Positions 21,359 to 32,325 of a DNA stretch of 64,000 nt are shown in pieces (position 1 is the first letter of the stretch; each line of letters starts with the position of its first letter). Source of the stretch: Trametes villosa (Eukaryota > Basidiomycota > Agaricomycetes > Polyporales > Polyporaceae); NCBI GenBank assembly GCA_002964805.2, contig PUDQ02000090.1, positions 56,810 through 120,809 of the forward strand. The letters are read 5' to 3'. The position numbers and the translations under genes were made by a program. Under the pieces are notes generated by a model that made no database searches, was not told the DNA's origin, and worked only from the letters and a program-made list of their open reading frames with translations.

Positions 21359-23740
21359 TGCGCCGAGCCTCGGTGATGACCTGTTCGACTTGTTGCCCGT
21401 ATTATACACTCTACCAATGTAATCTTCTGTCCCGCTGGGTCCGTTGTACCCTGACCGTCGTCTATTGCATCCACCGTATGATGGGCCTGTCCCCCGCTAC
21501 TGCCCGTGAAAGCCGAGACAAAGTACAGAGCCCCATATGGCTGTCGCCGCTCTCGGAGCTCGACGCGAGCTTCCAGTACGGAGGTATGCGGAGCTAGAGA
21601 GCACACTGCCCTCTGCGTTGTCGGAATTTTTACATGTGTACCCACTACGTCTGAGTGGGGCGGCTCCTCGAACGGATGAGCGGCGCATGTGCGCGATCCT
21701 TCATTAGAGGAAGTCTGCTAATGATTCAGTGACGTTCCAAAAACATATGCACATTCCACTCACCATCGATGCGCGCCATCTCGTCATCATTAGCCTCCTC
21801 CAAGAACCGCTGTGCCCTCTCCCCCACGGCCTCCGGAATCTCCTCAAGCGTTCGGTCCTGCGTCCCGTCTGCACCCGGCCGGACACGCCACCAGCGTCGA
21901 TACGCAAGCGCGTCGATCCTCCTATGCTCGCGGAGGCGCCGCTCCTCCAGCTCCTCAGGGTCGCCGTACTCCTCATCCCGCCCATCCCAGTCGAAGTCGC
22001 TGTCCCGGGCCGACGAGCTTGAGTCCGAGCCATCGTCGTCTCTTGAGTCAGAGTCCGAGTCAGGGTGTCCCCCTCCGCTTGCGTCAGACTGGTCCTCATC
22101 CACCCAGTCCGAGTCCGAGTCCTCTGGCGCGATTTCAGGCTCCTCATCCTCCTCATCCCCACTCTTATCCGCACCCGCACTCGTATCCGAGGGAGCTTCG
22201 GGCAGAGTATGGTCCTCATCCTTCTCCTGTCGTCCTAGATCGGTAGACACCCCGGAGCTCGGACGCGCCTCGCTGATCTCAACGTACCGCAGCCGTGGAA
22301 GCGCGTCGGCGAGAAGCTGGGGAAGTTTTTGTGCAGTGCGCGACCGGTCCTCCTCGAGTTCGTCCACGATCGTCTTCGGGGCGCGACGGCCGGCGCGGCC
22401 GTAGTGCCGCATCCGAGGGAGGAGAATACGCACCAAGACTAGTGACGCCGAGAGTGGCTTGAGCGCGTCCGGGACCGCATTCTGCAGGACGAGTGATACA
22501 TGAGCTGCGCGAAGCTACAGCAGAGCCGGAAGCGGAGACGCACCAGCCAGCCGAGGTAATCGAGGGAGAGGCCCTCGGTGTTAAGCTTGAGCTCCAGGAC
22601 GCGCAGGTTCGGCGCGCGCACAGCGATTTCGCCCCAGAACTCCATCGGCTGAGGCAGAACCTCGAACGGGAGAAACATGGCCACCGGTGCAGCCTTCTCG
22701 ACCGCCGTCAGCAAGAGCGGGAGGCCCGCGTTCAAGAGGTCGCTCATGCCGAAGTAATTCCAGACGATGAGGCTGCGCACGCGCCCGAGCAGGCGCGTCG
22801 CATACGCGAGCTCGGCCGGCTCCATCACAGAGAGGGAGCGGAGCGGCGGCCATGGTGCGCCCTCGCACGGAACGATTTCCGCGAGCGTGTCCGCGTCCAG
22901 CCGCGGCGCGTTAAACAGCGAATACTCGAGGTCGGTGAGGTTCGGGCAGAGTTGCACCAGGTCGAGCGCGGCAGCCTCGATATCGCTCAGCCTGAGCGCA
23001 TGCACGTTGCGGAGGATCGGCGGTGAGTATGTCCGCTCGAGGTCGCGGAACGATGTCGGGTGGCGGAAGAAGGATAGGCACACGGTGTGTAGCGCAGGGA
23101 ACGCGGCGAGGGTGTCAAGGAGAGGCCTGAACGTTGTCGGCTCGCCTTGGATGCAGTTCCAGAGCCCAGTATCTTGCCCATGGTACTCGAGGTCCAGGGT
23201 GGTTAGGCCGCGTGCGAGGCGTCGGACGAGGCCAGCGACGGCGGTGTCCCCGACGGTGTCAAACCGGGCAGTGGTCAGCCGCGGAAGCGCGCAAAGGGTA
23301 TCGCTGAGGAGCGCATCGCGGGCGAGAGCGGGGTGGAGGAAGGGGAGGGCGACTCGGGAAAGGTTCGGGGCATTCGTGAGGATGTCGACAATGAGGCGAG
23401 TTTGGGACCAGTCGTGAGCCTCCTCGAAGGTGGGCGAAGCCGGCCGGGCGTCGTAAATATCGGGGTCGAGCTCGTATACCTCATTCCGGACCGTGAGGCT
23501 CTCGAGGTATTGCGCGCGTGGGCGTGAGCCGAAGAAGAGGTAGCGGTGCAGCAGACGGAGCTGGCGGCCATCCTCGCAGAGAATTATCGCGGCGACGCGA
23601 TGGATGGCAAGATCGTGGACGCGGCGGGAGGTTAGCGCAGCGTTGAGCGCGTGTTCTCCGTAGAGTTTGTTGAAGATGGCGCGGAGGACATCGTCGTTGA
23701 GAGCGAGCAGGTCCATCCGGATCCGCGACGGCCGCGACTC
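21160..23740. repeat. Segmental duplication, copy 1
   Basis: Covers the last exon of the acidic gene, the intergenic spacer and F-box gene 1. The same order and orientation recur at about 25.8-28.2 kb. Spacer landmarks shared by both copies are GTGTACCCACTA (near 21638 and 26099) and CACTCACCATCGATGCGCGC at the F-box 3' intron. Confidence 0.8.
21704..23716 (-). CDS. F-box-like protein with LRR-like body and acidic tail (F-box gene 1)
   Basis: About 630 residues in three exons. The F-box-like start is MDLLALNDDVLRAIFNKLYG followed by EHALNAALTSRRVHDLAIHR; in such proteins this segment binds Skp1 in SCF ubiquitin ligases. A long leucine-rich body follows (DLVQLCPNLTDLEYSLF, LRVLELKLNTEGL). A 62-nt intron (22543-22482) follows LGWL, then NAVPDALKPLSASLVLVRIL, then an Asp/Ser/Glu-rich region (EDSDSDWVDEDQSD). 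The last intron starts at the GTGAGT after RID and leads to a tiny exon encoding only DFL before TAA. Close paralogue of the genes at 23903 and 26182. It shares a 186-base divergent promoter with F-box gene 2. Substrate unknown. Confidence 0.78.
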
Positions 23741-23902
23741 GCAAAGGCTTGTCGGCTCGGAGGTGGGTCCAGGTAAAGTTAGGCAGCGCGTTTACCGCGC
23801 ATAGATTGCAACCCTAACCTCAGGGCAGGCGACCTGCCGCCGAGATTTGCAGTGCATACTGAACTTGGATGAGCACCACCACCATCTCTCCCGCCATACC
23901 GG
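23717..23902. promoter_or_regulatory. Divergent promoter of F-box genes 1 and 2
   Basis: 186 bases between the opposed start codons at 23716 and 23903; no clear TATA. Confidence 0.5.
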
Positions 23903-25752
23903 ATGAATCTCCTGTCACTCGACGACGACGTTCTACACTGTGTAGCCTCATATACTCATGGCGAAGACGCACTAAATTTGTCATTAACGTGCAAGCGCGT
24001 CCATGACTCCGCCGTCCACCGCGTCGCTGCGGTGATCATTTGCAAGAACGACCGGCAGCTCCGTCTGCTGCATCGGTATATGTTCTTCGGCTCGCACCCG
24101 CGTGCCCACCACATGAAAACACTTTTCTTCTACTTCACTGTATTCAGTCACGATAGGGACGTTTATGCTGCTCGGGTGAGCGCGGTACCCCCGCAAACCT
24201 ACCACGACTCGATGTGCGACTGGTGCCAAACCCGCCTCATCGTCGACCTGCTGATGAATGCACCCAACCTTTGCGAGTTCAGCGCGCCTTATCTTGGCCC
24301 TGCGGTGAAGTACGACTCTCGCCTTGGCGATGCGATCTGTGCTCTTTCGTGCCTCACCTACGTGTCCATCTCGACTCTCACCCACGCAACGGTCCTCCTT
24401 CTGCGCAGCCTCGGCTCAGCGCGGCACCTGCACACCCTGGAGCTACTGGCCGGCGACATCCCCAATATACCTACTCGTTTCTCTTACCCGGACACCAACG
24501 CATTCCACGCGCTGTTCACCACCCTCGCAATGTTTCCCTCCCTACACACTCTCCGCATCGAGTGCATCGAAGCGCTGCGGGCTCCGCCGAACGGAACCAG
24601 CGTGGGCAGAGGATACACGCCGCCCCTGCTCCCCTCGGTACGCAGGCTCGCTCTTACAGCTGGCGAACCCGCAGGCCTTGACCTCGTGCATCTCTGTCCG
24701 AACCTCGCCTTTCTCGAACACACCCTCGATGCACGCCGCATAACAAGACTCGGCTTAGACCTGCCGCCCCGAACAGGTGCTTCCTGGTCACCGTTGCGTG
24801 TGCTGGTTGTCTGGGACGTGTTAGACCTCACGCATGTAGCACTGGTACTCAACCACGTGCATATCCTCGCGCTCGCTCCCATTATCCGCCCGAGCCACGA
24901 AGAGAGCGCCTTGCCGCTCGACGTTGTCCGCACAGCGTCACCCGTCGGGATGTACCTCTCGCTCGAAGTCGGTGTCCAGCCCATAGCGCTGTGGTCGCAG
25001 CTCGCGACCCTCACCCCAAACCTGCGCTTCCTCGAGCTGAAGCTCAACGTCGACGCTATCACGCTCGAATGTCTTGGGTGGCTGGTTTGTCTTACTCGCT
25101 TGCATATGCTAAATGTATTGCCCCCAGCTGATATCCCACCTCCGCCACAGGACGACATCCCAGACGCGCTGCGACAGTTCTCAGACTCCCTGGTATCGCT
25201 CTGGATCCTCTTACCAGTCATGGTCCGATTCATGCACTACAACGAGCCACATGCATTCAAGAGGTCCACGGTCACCAAGCTGGAGCACGACCGCAACAGG
25301 GCCGCGCGGGACCTCCCCCAGCGCCTCGCTGATGCTCTCCCGTCACTCCGCTTTGTTGGTCTGACGCAAGAGTGGCGTAGCACCGTCCACAACTGCTACG
25401 AGTTCTATCCGGAAGAGGAGGGCGATGCCGCGGCCGCTGACGCCCCCGCAGAAGAAGAGCCCGAAGAGGGCGAGTACTTGTGGGAGACCGAAGAGGACGA
25501 GTATATGAACGGCTACCTCGCAATGCGCAAGGTCGTATATCACAAGTGGTGGCGCATCCGGCCATACAATGCCTGCGCTGGCAACACCACGCGCAGTCCT
25601 ACGCTTGAGAGCATCTCGCGCGTAGACGCAGAGCGGATGCGATCTTTCCTGAGGGATGCGGACGCAGAGAAGATATCGCGCATAGAAGGTGAGCGTCCTC
25701 GAGTTGTGGGCAAGCGAGCGTTACTGATCCGGGGCTAGACTTTTTCCCGTGA
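23903..25752 (+). CDS. F-box-like protein with LRR-like body (F-box gene 2)
   Basis: Starts MNLLSLDDDVLHCVASYTHG, then EDALNLSLTCKRVHDSAVHR. The body aligns along its length with F-box genes 1 and 3. The frame is open through 25085-25150, but the homologues splice at exactly this place after LGWL. The 66-nt segment begins GTTTGT, contains GCTAA and ends CACAG, so I read it as an intron divisible by three. After removal the protein reads LGWL-DDIPDALRQFSDSLVSLW. A 50-nt intron (25689-25738) leads to the terminal exon DFFP and TGA at 25750-25752, matching the DFL and DFLP ends of its paralogues. About 577 residues; the acidic stretch is shorter (AEEEPEEGEYLWETEEDEY). Confidence 0.78.
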
Positions 25753-25799
25753 GGACGATGAACGACCAATGCACGCACACGGGTGGATGTTCGGGATGT

Positions 25800-26066
25800 G
25801 CTGGGTCTATCCACATCGTCCTCGGCGACGTCACCTTCTATAGCTCATGCTCTCGCGCGAGCACTTCCGACATAGATCTGACCGAGGACCATGAGGACGC
25901 GCTGGATGTCCCTTCGGACAGCCGTTCTCCGTCACCGCAGCCGTGCTCAGCTTTCGACGAAGACGAGGATAAGGTCCATTCGCGCGCCCCTGCCCATGCT
26001 GGATCTTTGCTCACCTCGGGAAGGAGAAGTGCCTATACCTCTCGCTGCTCTCCGATGCCAACGTAG
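25800..26066 (+). pseudogene. Fragment of the small acidic gene (duplicated exon 3)
   Basis: The frame reads GDVTFYSSCSRASTSDIDLT, then DALDVPSDSRSPSPQPCSAF. This matches GGATFCNPCSFRPSTSDFDL and its continuation in exon 3 of the gene at 20700. Exons 1 and 2 are absent and the basic end is changed by drift. It starts about 50 bases after the stop of F-box gene 2, which marks the left breakpoint of the duplicated block. An upstream ATG (25758) could allow expression of a short peptide, but decay is more likely. Confidence 0.65.
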
Positions 26067-28185
26067 ACCATCTCCTGCGTTCCTGGGAGTTTTACACGTG
26101 TACCCACTATGTCTGAGTGATAGTAGATCGCGTTGAGTCAGGGGACTACCGAAAAACTGACCAGCGCATTTGCGCGATTCTTCACGGGAGGAAGTCTGCC
26201 AATTTTTCAGTGACGTCCGGAACACAGTTCATCATACCACTCACCATCGATGCGCGCCATCTCCTCATCGTCAGCGTTCTCCAAGAACCGCTGCACTCTC
26301 TCCCCGTCAGCCTCCGGGATTTCCTCCAGTATCCGGTCCTGCGCCCCGTCTCCGCCTGGCCGGACACGCCACCAGCGCCGATACGCAAGCGCGACGATCT
26401 TCCTGTGCCCACGTAATCGCCGCTCCTCCAGCTCCTCCGGGTCCCCATACTCCTCTTCCCTCCCAGCCCACTCGAAGTCGCTGTCGTGGCCCGAATCCGA
26501 ACCTGAGTCAGAGTCCGAGGCAGGATGCTCTTCCCCGTCTGTGTCGGAGTGCTCCTCATCCACCCATTCTGAGTCTGAGTCCCGTGGCGCAATCTCGGGC
26601 TCCTCAAGCTTCTCGCCCTCATCCGCGCCCGCCTCCACAGAAGCTCCGGGTCCAGCATGCTCCTCGCCCTCCTCCGAGCGCTGCACTGGGCTGTACACCC
26701 CAGAGCTCGGCCGCGCCTCGCTGATCTCGACGAAGCGCAGCCGCGGGAGCGCCTCCACAAGAAGCTGAGGAAGCTTCTGCGCGGCGCGAGACCGGTCCTC
26801 CTCGAGCGCAGCTATGATCTTCTTTGGTGCGCCACGGCGCGCACGGCTGTAGTGCCGCATCCGCGGGAGGAGGATGCGCACCAGGACGAGCGACGCTGAG
26901 AGCGGCTTGAGCGCGTCCGGGACCGCGTTCTGCAGTGCGAGTGCTGGATAAGCCGCGGGAAGCAACAGCAGAGTGAGGAGCGAAGACGCACCAGCCAGCC
27001 GAGATAATCGAGCGTGAGGGCCTCGGTGTTCAGCTTGAGCTCGAGGACGCGCAGGCTCGGCGCGCGCACAGCGACCTCGCCCCAGAACTGCATCGGCTCC
27101 GGCAAGACCTCGAGCGGGAGGAACATCGCCACCGGCGCCGCCTTCTCGACCACCGTCAGCAGGAGCGGGAGGCCCGCGTCCGCAAGGTCGCCCATGGCCA
27201 GGTAATTCCAGACGACGAGGCTGCGCACGCGCCCGAGCAGGCGCGACGCATACGCGAGGTCGCCCGGCTCAACCACAGTAAGCGAGCGGAGCGGCGGCCA
27301 TGGCGCTCCCTCGCACGGCACGACGGCCGCGAGGTCCGCGTTGTCCCTGGGCGCGTCAAAGAGCGAGTACTCGAGGTCGGTGAGGTTCGGGCAGAGCTGC
27401 ACAAGATCGAGCGCAGCAGGCTCGACGTCGTTCAGCCGGAGCGCGCGCACGGTGCGGAGCAGCGGCGGTGAGTATGTCCGCTCGAGGGCGCGGAACGACG
27501 TCGGGTGGCGGAAGGAGGATAGGGACACGGTGTGCAACGCCGGGAATACAGCAAGGGTGCCGAGGAGCGGCCTGAACGTCGTCGGTTCGCCTTCAATGTC
27601 GTTCATGAGCCCGGAATCTTCGCCATGGAACTCCAGCTCCAGGATTTCGAGGCTGCGTGCGAGGCTACGGATGACCCCGGCGACGGTCGTGTCCCCGACG
27701 GTGTCAAATCGGGCCATAGTAAGCCGCGAAAGCGCGTACAGGGCATCGCCGAGGCGCTCATCGCGGGCGAGGGTGTGGTGGAGGTAGGGGAGAGCGATCC
27801 GGGAAAGGTTCGGGGCATTTGTGAGGATGTCGACGAGGAGGCGTGTTTGCGACCAGTCGTGAGCCTCCTCGAAAGTCGGCGTGCTCGGCCGCGAGTCGTA
27901 AATCTCGGGGTCGAGCGCGTATACTTCAAACCAGAGCGTGAGGCTCTCGAGGTACTGCGCGCGCGGGCGTGAGCCGAAAAAGAGGTAGCGATGCAACAGA
28001 CGGAGCTGGCGGCCATCCTCGCAGAGAATTATCGCCGCGACGCGATGGACGGCGAGATCGTGGATCCGGCGAGAGGTGAGCGCAGCATTGAGCGCGTGCT
28101 CGCCGTAGAGCTTGTTGAAGATGGCGCGGAGGACATCGTCGTTGAGAGCCAGCAGGTCCATCCGCTCGCATACACGACTCGAGGC
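25830..28185. repeat. Segmental duplication, copy 2
   Basis: Acidic-gene fragment, spacer and F-box gene 3, in the same order as copy 1. The F-box genes are strongly similar at protein level but clearly diverged, so this is not a very recent event. Confidence 0.8.
26182..28161 (-). CDS. F-box-like protein with LRR-like body and acidic tail (F-box gene 3)
   Basis: About 620 residues. The start MDLLALNDDVLRAIFNKLYG at 28161 is preferred over the longer open frame because it aligns with gene 1. The body includes SQTRLLVDILTNAPNLSRIA, LVQLCPNLTDLEYSLFDAPR and LGWL. An intron with GTGCGT donor and CTGCAG acceptor precedes NAVPDALKPLSASLVLVRIL. The acidic tail holds EGEEHAGPG and DSDSEWVDEEHSDTD. 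A GTGAGT intron and small last exon give RIDDFLP with TGA at 26182-26184. Duplicate of gene 1; probable SCF adaptor of unknown substrate. Confidence 0.78.
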
Positions 28186-28318
28186 TTGTCCGAGTCGATG
28201 CCCAAGTAAAGAAGTGCATTTACCGCGCGCGCGTGAGCGCAGAGGGCTACCCAAACCCTAACCATACTCTCAGTGGCCTGCAGGATCCCCACCTCCAGGG
28301 GGGAGATGGAGTATACTA

Positions 28319-28450
28319 GAGCGTATTTGCAGCGCGGTTATAACCGTAAAGCGCCAAACTGCAAACGCGAGCGAAGCGCTGATTTTTGCGCGAGTTGGAG
28401 CGAAGTTCTGAACCGCGGTGGGGCGGTTATAACCGCTTGCAAATACGCTC
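28319..28450. mobile_element. MITE with about 27-bp terminal inverted repeats and TA duplication
   Basis: 132 bases. The left end reads GAGCGTATTTGCAGCG then CGGTTATAACCG. The right end, read inward on the other strand, is GAGCGTATTTGCAAGCGG then TTATAACCG, so about 27 bp pair with one small mismatch or indel. TA dinucleotides flank both ends (28317-28318 and 28451-28452). It has no coding capacity. The inner part of each end contains the palindrome CGGTTATAACCG. TA duplication suggests mobilisation by a Tc1/mariner-type or related transposase; which one is unknown. It lies between the 3' end of ORC1 and the start of F-box gene 3. Confidence 0.82.
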
Positions 28451-28595
28451 TACTGCCTGATCATGTGTGGGCCTTCACTCACTCATGGCTCAGCTCTGAC
28501 GCAGCATCCTTAATATTACAACACAAAATACCACCCCACAATCCACCCACCCCCATCCGAGTCCGCCGTCCACGCACCTTGCCCACCTCACAGGC

Positions 28596-31500
28596 TCACA
28601 CATTCAGCGCATTCCTCCACCTCGGCCCGCCCACCTCGCCCAGCACGCGCTCCACCTCCGCATACTCCAAGTTCAGTGCAACGCGCCGCTCGCCCTCTCC
28701 GCGCCTTGCCACCGCGGGGCCGTCCTCGCAGATCAGCGCGTGCGCGGCGAGCAGCGCGTCGCGCACCTCCCCGAGCTCGTCTGCGCTCGGCCGGCGCACC
28801 GGGTCTGGGTCCTTGTCTGCGTCGCTGCCGCTCGTGTTCGCGCCTCCGAGGAGGTTGAGGTAGACAAGGTGCTGGTGTTGGACCTGTAAGCGATCGGGAG
28901 CATTAGCGTCAGCTTCTCCAGTAGCCGGGGAGAAGGGGGAAAAGCAGGGAAGACGTACATCAGCCCACTTGATCTCCTCAACGCCCTCCTTGCGCACACA
29001 CCGCAGCAGCGCAGCGAGCATGAGCCGCTCATGGAACGCAAGCTCGCGCAAATACGCCGCCGTCGGGCTGTTCTGCATCTCGCGTATCACCTCCTTCACG
29101 TCCTCCGTGCGCGCCGTCCGCCTTCGCGCCTGCGCCAGCTCTACCGTCCGTCTAACCCACACACCCCAGCGTCAGCGCCATCCTTCCAACAGCTGAGAGA
29201 AGAGAGGGGGAAGGACGCACCGGCAGATGTCGAGCACGCGCCGCGCGTCGCCGCTGATGGACGACACCTTCATCGCCGCGAACTTGAGCGCATCGGGGGC
29301 GAGCACGTCGGGGGCGTCCGCGGGCAGCCCGCGCTTCGCGCCCGCGAGCCGCGCGCGCACGATCTGCTCGAGCTGCGGCGTCGTGTACGGCTGGAAGTTG
29401 ATCCGCACCATCCCTGCCACCCCGCATCAGCGTCAGCATGCCGCGCACAAACAGCGCTGAGGGGAAGAGGGAAGGGAGAGGACTCACCGAGCCTACTGCG
29501 CACGCGCCCAGACATGACGCGCTCCGGCAGGTCCATCGTGTTCGCGACCGCGAGCACGACGAGCTTCGAGCGCGCGAGCGTCGGCCAGTTGAAGAAGTTG
29601 TACACCACGTCCTGCTTCGTCGTCATCAGCTGGTCGAGCTCGTCCATCAGCACCACGCTGTCCCACGCGCCCGCGTCAGCATTCACCATCACAATCAACC
29701 TAGCGCGGGAGGGGGGGGAGACGCACCAGGCGTGGCCGCCGGCGGGCCCGACGCGCGCGGCGCCGCTAAAGTGCTGCGAAAGGAGCCGCAGCGCCTCCTT
29801 CGCGCCGATCTCCATGTGTCCGTCGCGCGCGGCGTCGTGCCCCGAGACGGCCTCCCAGAGCAGGCCGTACGCGGCCGCGGGCTCGGGGATCTTGAGCCCG
29901 TTGATCTCGACGTACGCGAACGGATTCGCTTCCTGCGAGGGCAAACTGTGTAAGTGAGGAGGCATTGATTGAACAGCATATTGGCGTACGTTTTGCTCAG
30001 CCATGCGTTTGAGCTCGCGTACGACAGCATGCACAGTCGCAGTCTTTCCCGTCCCCGGCACCCCCGATATATCTATTTTGTCACTCGTCAGCACTCCTCC
30101 TTTTACAGCGCCAACGCACGCGCATGCGCACTCACAAATACACCCCCCACTGCCCTCCTCGAGCAACTCCTCCACCGCGCGCAAAACCCGCCCATACTCC
30201 GCTTCGCGACACGGCAGCGCCCCCGGCCTCGCCGCCACATGCAGCACATGCATCGCCCTTAGCCACGGGTCCTCGCCCAGATCCCGCGCCGCGCCCTCGT
30301 CGAGGTCGAGCATGCCCGCCGCGGCGGGCGGCGGGCGCACCGCGAGCGCGGTCTTCTTGCGCTTGCGCAGCGCCGCCTTTGAGTGGGGGGTCGGCTGTGC
30401 GAGCGACGCGTCCTTGCCGCGTCGGCGAGGGGTTGTCGTGGTGGAGGCGGACGCCGTACGTCGAGGGGTGCGGGGCGTGCGCGGGGTGGACGTTCCTGCG
30501 CGTTTGCGTTTGCGCGAGGGCGTGCGCGGCTCGAGGTCCGCGACGACGTCGTCCTCTTCCTCCGCGTCATCCTCATCGACCTCATCATCCGTCTCGTCCT
30601 TCAGCGGCGCCTCGAACTCGTCTCCGGACGCATCGTCGGACGACTCATCGCGATCCTCGTCCGCATCCGTGTCCCGCGCGACGCGCCTTCGTTTAGCCGG
30701 CCCCTGCACACTATCGCGCGCCTTCCGCGCGCTCTCCGCCTTGACGGCCCACACACCGTCGTTCGGCCAGTCCGCCTCCTCCGGGTCCTGCTCCGACTGC
30801 AGAGACTGGCTCGCCAGCGCTTCGAGGCGGAAGGCGTCCCAGTTCAAGGCGTAGTAGAGCCCGCGCATGGGGTCGACGGCGAGGTGGCAGTAGAGGTCGT
30901 CGGGCTTGGCATCCTCGGGGACAGTCACGCGTTTGGAGGGGGAGGAGGACACAGCACAGTGGGCGAGGATGGCAGAGGGAGGAAGCGTCTCGGAGGCGGA
31001 GATGTTGTATAGGACTTCATTCTACATGGCTAGCAGTCAGGCCGTCTTCATGCAAATAGATGATGTTTTGCATCTATGCAAATTCGTGGATGGCCCGGGC
31101 ACGAGGACGGGAGACGTACCTCGTCAAAGTGCCTCCTTGCCCGAATCTTGGGCAGTTCGGAGGGGCGAACGAACCAGTGTACGCGCACGCGGAGCGGGGC
31201 TTTGGGCCAGAAGTCGTCGCTCTCCACCTTCCAGATAGCAGTGACGACGGCCACACTCGGAACACGAGAGCCAGTCTTGACGAGGACAGTGTCACCGACG
31301 TTGAAGACGACGGGGGTATCTGTATCACTCTTGCGGGGGCGAGAGACGCGGCCGTAGGTGCGAGTAGGGGCGCGGGCTGTCGAAGACTTGCTCTTGCAAG
31401 CATATGTCCGGTAAAAGTGCGTCTGGAAGGCATTGAGGGCGTCGGGGTCGTGATCCTCGTCCTCGAAGAAGTCATCGGGTCGAGAGTGGCGGGAGTGGAG

Positions 31501-31611
31501 AGGGTCGGAGGGGATGATGTCGGCAGCTGAGCTGGACGAGGAAGAGGCGAGGTACTCGACCACAGGCTGGCCGCGTTTAGAGCGGCGGCGGGGTGTGTTT
31601 GGCTCAGACAT
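28596..31611 (-). CDS. ORC1: Origin recognition complex subunit 1 (BAH domain plus AAA+ ATPase)
   Basis: Largest ORC subunit; binds replication origins and ATP. The start is the ATG at 31611 (MSEPNTPRRRSKRGQPVVEY). An N-terminal BAH domain (about 31350-30840) includes VVFNVGDTVLVKTGSRVPSV, LRVRVHWFVRPSELPKIRAR and, across an intron, NEVLYNISASETLPPSAI. A long acidic and basic linker follows. The AAA+ core has Walker A GVPGTGKTATVHAVVREL, then NPFAYVEINGLKIPEPAAAY, Walker B VVLMDELDQLMTTKQDVVYN, NFFNWPTLARSKLVVLAVAN and arginine-rich VMSGRVRSRLG. A winged-helix end finishes in GGPRWRNALNV with TGA at 28596-28598. About seven introns of 50-60 nt. All key motifs are intact. A 21.5-kb transposon is inserted about 100 bases upstream of the start. 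Confidence 0.93.
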
Positions 31612-31715
31612 CGCGGAGGACGACGAGGACAAGACGCGCGAGTAATCGCCCGTCTATTAGCCACGCGCGCCTGTGACCCCGTCCTCGTGATCGTGACAGA
31701 CCGCGTCCACCACCT

Positions 31716-32325
31716 CACGGCGGGCAAGAGCCAGTATCCTGCGAAGGGAAAGTCATGAGAAAACCCCAGGGCGTCTTTCCTTTCTCGGGGCTGTCACGAC
31801 GCGGGTTCCATGACAGAATAGGTAGCCTTTCCCGCGAGTTTCCCTCCATTATTCTGCAATGCGGAGGACAAAGCTTTCCCTGAACGGAAATTTCGCGCGA
31901 AACAATGGCTGTATCGGCCATTTTCAGGTCACAGAAATGCCCGGGATAGCAATCCTGTCCCGGCCAAATTCCGCCCTTTTCTGGATACGGCAAACGTGAC
32001 CTGTCGCACAGATATTCTGGTCCGGGAAAGGTGTCTTTCCGCAGAACAGCCTTGGGACGGGAAAGCGGCGGGACAGGTCACATGTTTCGAACATTTCCCG
32101 TCATAGGAAATGTGAGCAAAAGGTAAAGTGGCCCGCACATTTACCGTGACAGAGAATGCACGGGGTAGCTTACCTGCCTCGGGCAGAGCTGAATCGTTCC
32201 AGGGAAAGTTTACCTGCTCCCGCGCGTGAACGCAGTCCTGGTCGCGCGGTATAGGAAAGCTGCTTCGCTGCACATACGTTGTCAACGCTAACTCCAAGTA
32301 AGATGAGATTATCTACTGAACATCA
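31716..32325. repeat. Subterminal short-motif array of the left end
   Basis: Within about 600 bases there are roughly nine GGGAAAG/CTTTCCC-type hexa- or heptamers in both orientations, several GGTAAA/TTTACC, and an inverted pair GTGACCTGTC (about 32000) and GACAGGTCAC (about 32070). From CACTA biology such subterminal arrays are binding sites for the element's own DNA-binding protein. Confidence 0.6.
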
